A stretch of 25,195 nucleotides of DNA from Candidatus Latescibacterota bacterium (GTDB lineage: Bacteria > Latescibacterota > UBA2968 > UBA8231). Below are positions 24,614 through 25,195 of this stretch, in pieces. The stretch lies in the NCBI GenBank assembly GCA_021295675.1, contig JAGWBY010000024.1:1880-27074 (forward strand). Reading direction: 5' to 3'. A program made the translations under genes and the position numbers. The notes below the pieces were generated by a model. The model worked only from the letters and a program-made list of their open reading frames with translations, did not search any database and was not told the origin of the DNA. Each line of letters begins with the position of its first letter. Positions within the stretch are counted from its first letter, which is position 1.

Positions 24614-25195
24614 ATGAGTACGTGGCGTGAATTGACATTTCCAAACAACTCCTTAAAAGACGCGGAACTCGTTATCGAAGATGATCGTGCGAGCGTACTC
24701 GCCGATCCACTTCGTTGGCGCATTCTCGAAATTCTTGGGGAAGGGAAGTCGGTAGCAAAGATTTCGCAGACGTTGGACGTTACCGATGCTCGGGTGTTGT
24801 ACCATTTGCAACGGCTGGCGCAAATAGGCGTCGTGCGTTTGGAGGAATACGGGGCAAATCCCCAGGAATGGCGTTGTTTGCCAGCGGCAGGTGCGATTCG
24901 CGTTCGAGAGTCCCTTTCGACGGGTGAGCAAATTGCGGAGGCCATGCCAACGGATGTCGTTAGCCAGTTCAATCAAGCATCTCGTGAAGCTGCCGAAGGC
25001 TTATACGGTTCGACGTTCCAGCAGTCCGTCAATCACAACCGCGCGCGACTATCTGAAGAACAGGCAGCCGAATTTGGTCGTCGATTATTGGCGCTTATAG
25101 AAGAGTACTTTCCTCCGGGGAAAGGGGATCGACAGGGCATCAAATATGGTTTCTATGGGATGCTGACGCCGATTGATCTTCATCCGCTTGAGGAC
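24614..25195 (+). CDS. ArsR-type winged-helix transcriptional regulator (partial, runs off right edge)
   Basis: At least 194 codons are open from ATG 24614 to the window end, with GGAG at 24603-24606. The winged helix covers about 28-80: LADPLRWRILEILGEGKSVAKIS, then the recognition segment LDVTDARVLYHLQRL and AQIGVVRLEEYG. It lacks the ELCVC-type metal site of ArsR/SmtB sensors in the visible part. The C-terminal part (SQFNQASREAAEGLYG, LSEEQAAEFGRRLLALIEEYF) resembles the helical extension of larger ArsR-like regulators that bind organic ligands or lack a ligand. It probably controls its own operon with the methyltransferase. The C-terminus is not in the window. Confidence 0.8.
   Translation, partial: MSTWRELTFPNNSLKDAELVIEDDRASVLADPLRWRILEILGEGKSVAKISQTLDVTDARVLYHLQRLAQIGVVRLEEYGANPQEWRCLPAAGAIRVRESLSTGEQIAEAMPTDVVSQFNQASREAAEGLYGSTFQQSVNHNRARLSEEQAAEFGRRLLALIEEYFPPGKGDRQGIKYGFYGMLTPIDLHPLED

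Noticed and set aside
1..25195. CRISPR arrays, tRNA, rRNA, insertion sequences, attachment sites
   Set aside because: No regularly spaced direct repeats, cloverleaf-like segments, transposase motifs or terminal inverted repeats were seen on reading both strands.

Overview
The window looks like a piece of an uncultured FCB-type or Poribacteria/Latescibacterota-like genome. That placement is an inference from gene content: several enolase-superfamily sugar-acid enzymes, a BNR sialidase, an RraA-family protein, large secreted proteins ending in TPNGDGxND or RPNPFN-type C-terminal domains, a DUF2330 protein and many good Shine-Dalgarno sites. No rRNA, tRNA, CRISPR array or insertion sequence was seen, and no phylogenetic marker is present.

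Layout. 19-1227 (minus) is a mannonate-dehydratase-like enolase-superfamily enzyme. Divergent from it, 1285-2924 is a DUF262/DUF1524 (GmrSD-type) nuclease gene whose N-terminus is split by a frameshifting deletion. 2974-4983 is a secreted DUF2330 protein with a FlgD-like sorting domain. 5050-5814 is a membrane-anchored protein made of about nine 23-residue repeats. It is followed by three tandem paralogous secreted proteins (5850-8213, 8312-10372, 10385-12733) with two galactose-binding-like modules and a TPNGDG-type C-terminus; this 7.7-kb surface-protein block is the most unusual part of the window. Convergent to it lies a glucarate-dehydratase-like enzyme (12760-14139, minus).

14339-16916 is a tight three-gene operon: a retropepsin-like protein, a cytoplasmic-looking sialidase and a mandelate-racemase-like enzyme. 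16952-17592 (minus) is an HI1419/HI1420-type toxin-antitoxin pair with the toxin gene first. A strong sigma-70-like promoter then drives an RraA-family gene (17711-18374) that carries a second frameshifting deletion. On the minus strand, a peptide-type ABC solute-binding lipoprotein (20379-22280) is coupled to a metallophosphoesterase with a long C-terminal extension (18371-20374). 22451-23765 encodes an FKBP-type isomerase lipoprotein and an aldo/keto reductase. 23823 to the right edge encodes a SAM methyltransferase and an ArsR-type regulator that runs off the window.

Taken together, the metabolic genes suggest turnover of sugar acids and glycans (three different enolase-superfamily subgroups, sialidase, aldo/keto reductase, RraA), next to a set of exported carbohydrate-binding-like surface proteins. 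Two genes, DUF262 and RraA, are each broken by a short deletion that removes a conserved segment. These are either real gene decay or assembly error, and read mapping would tell.
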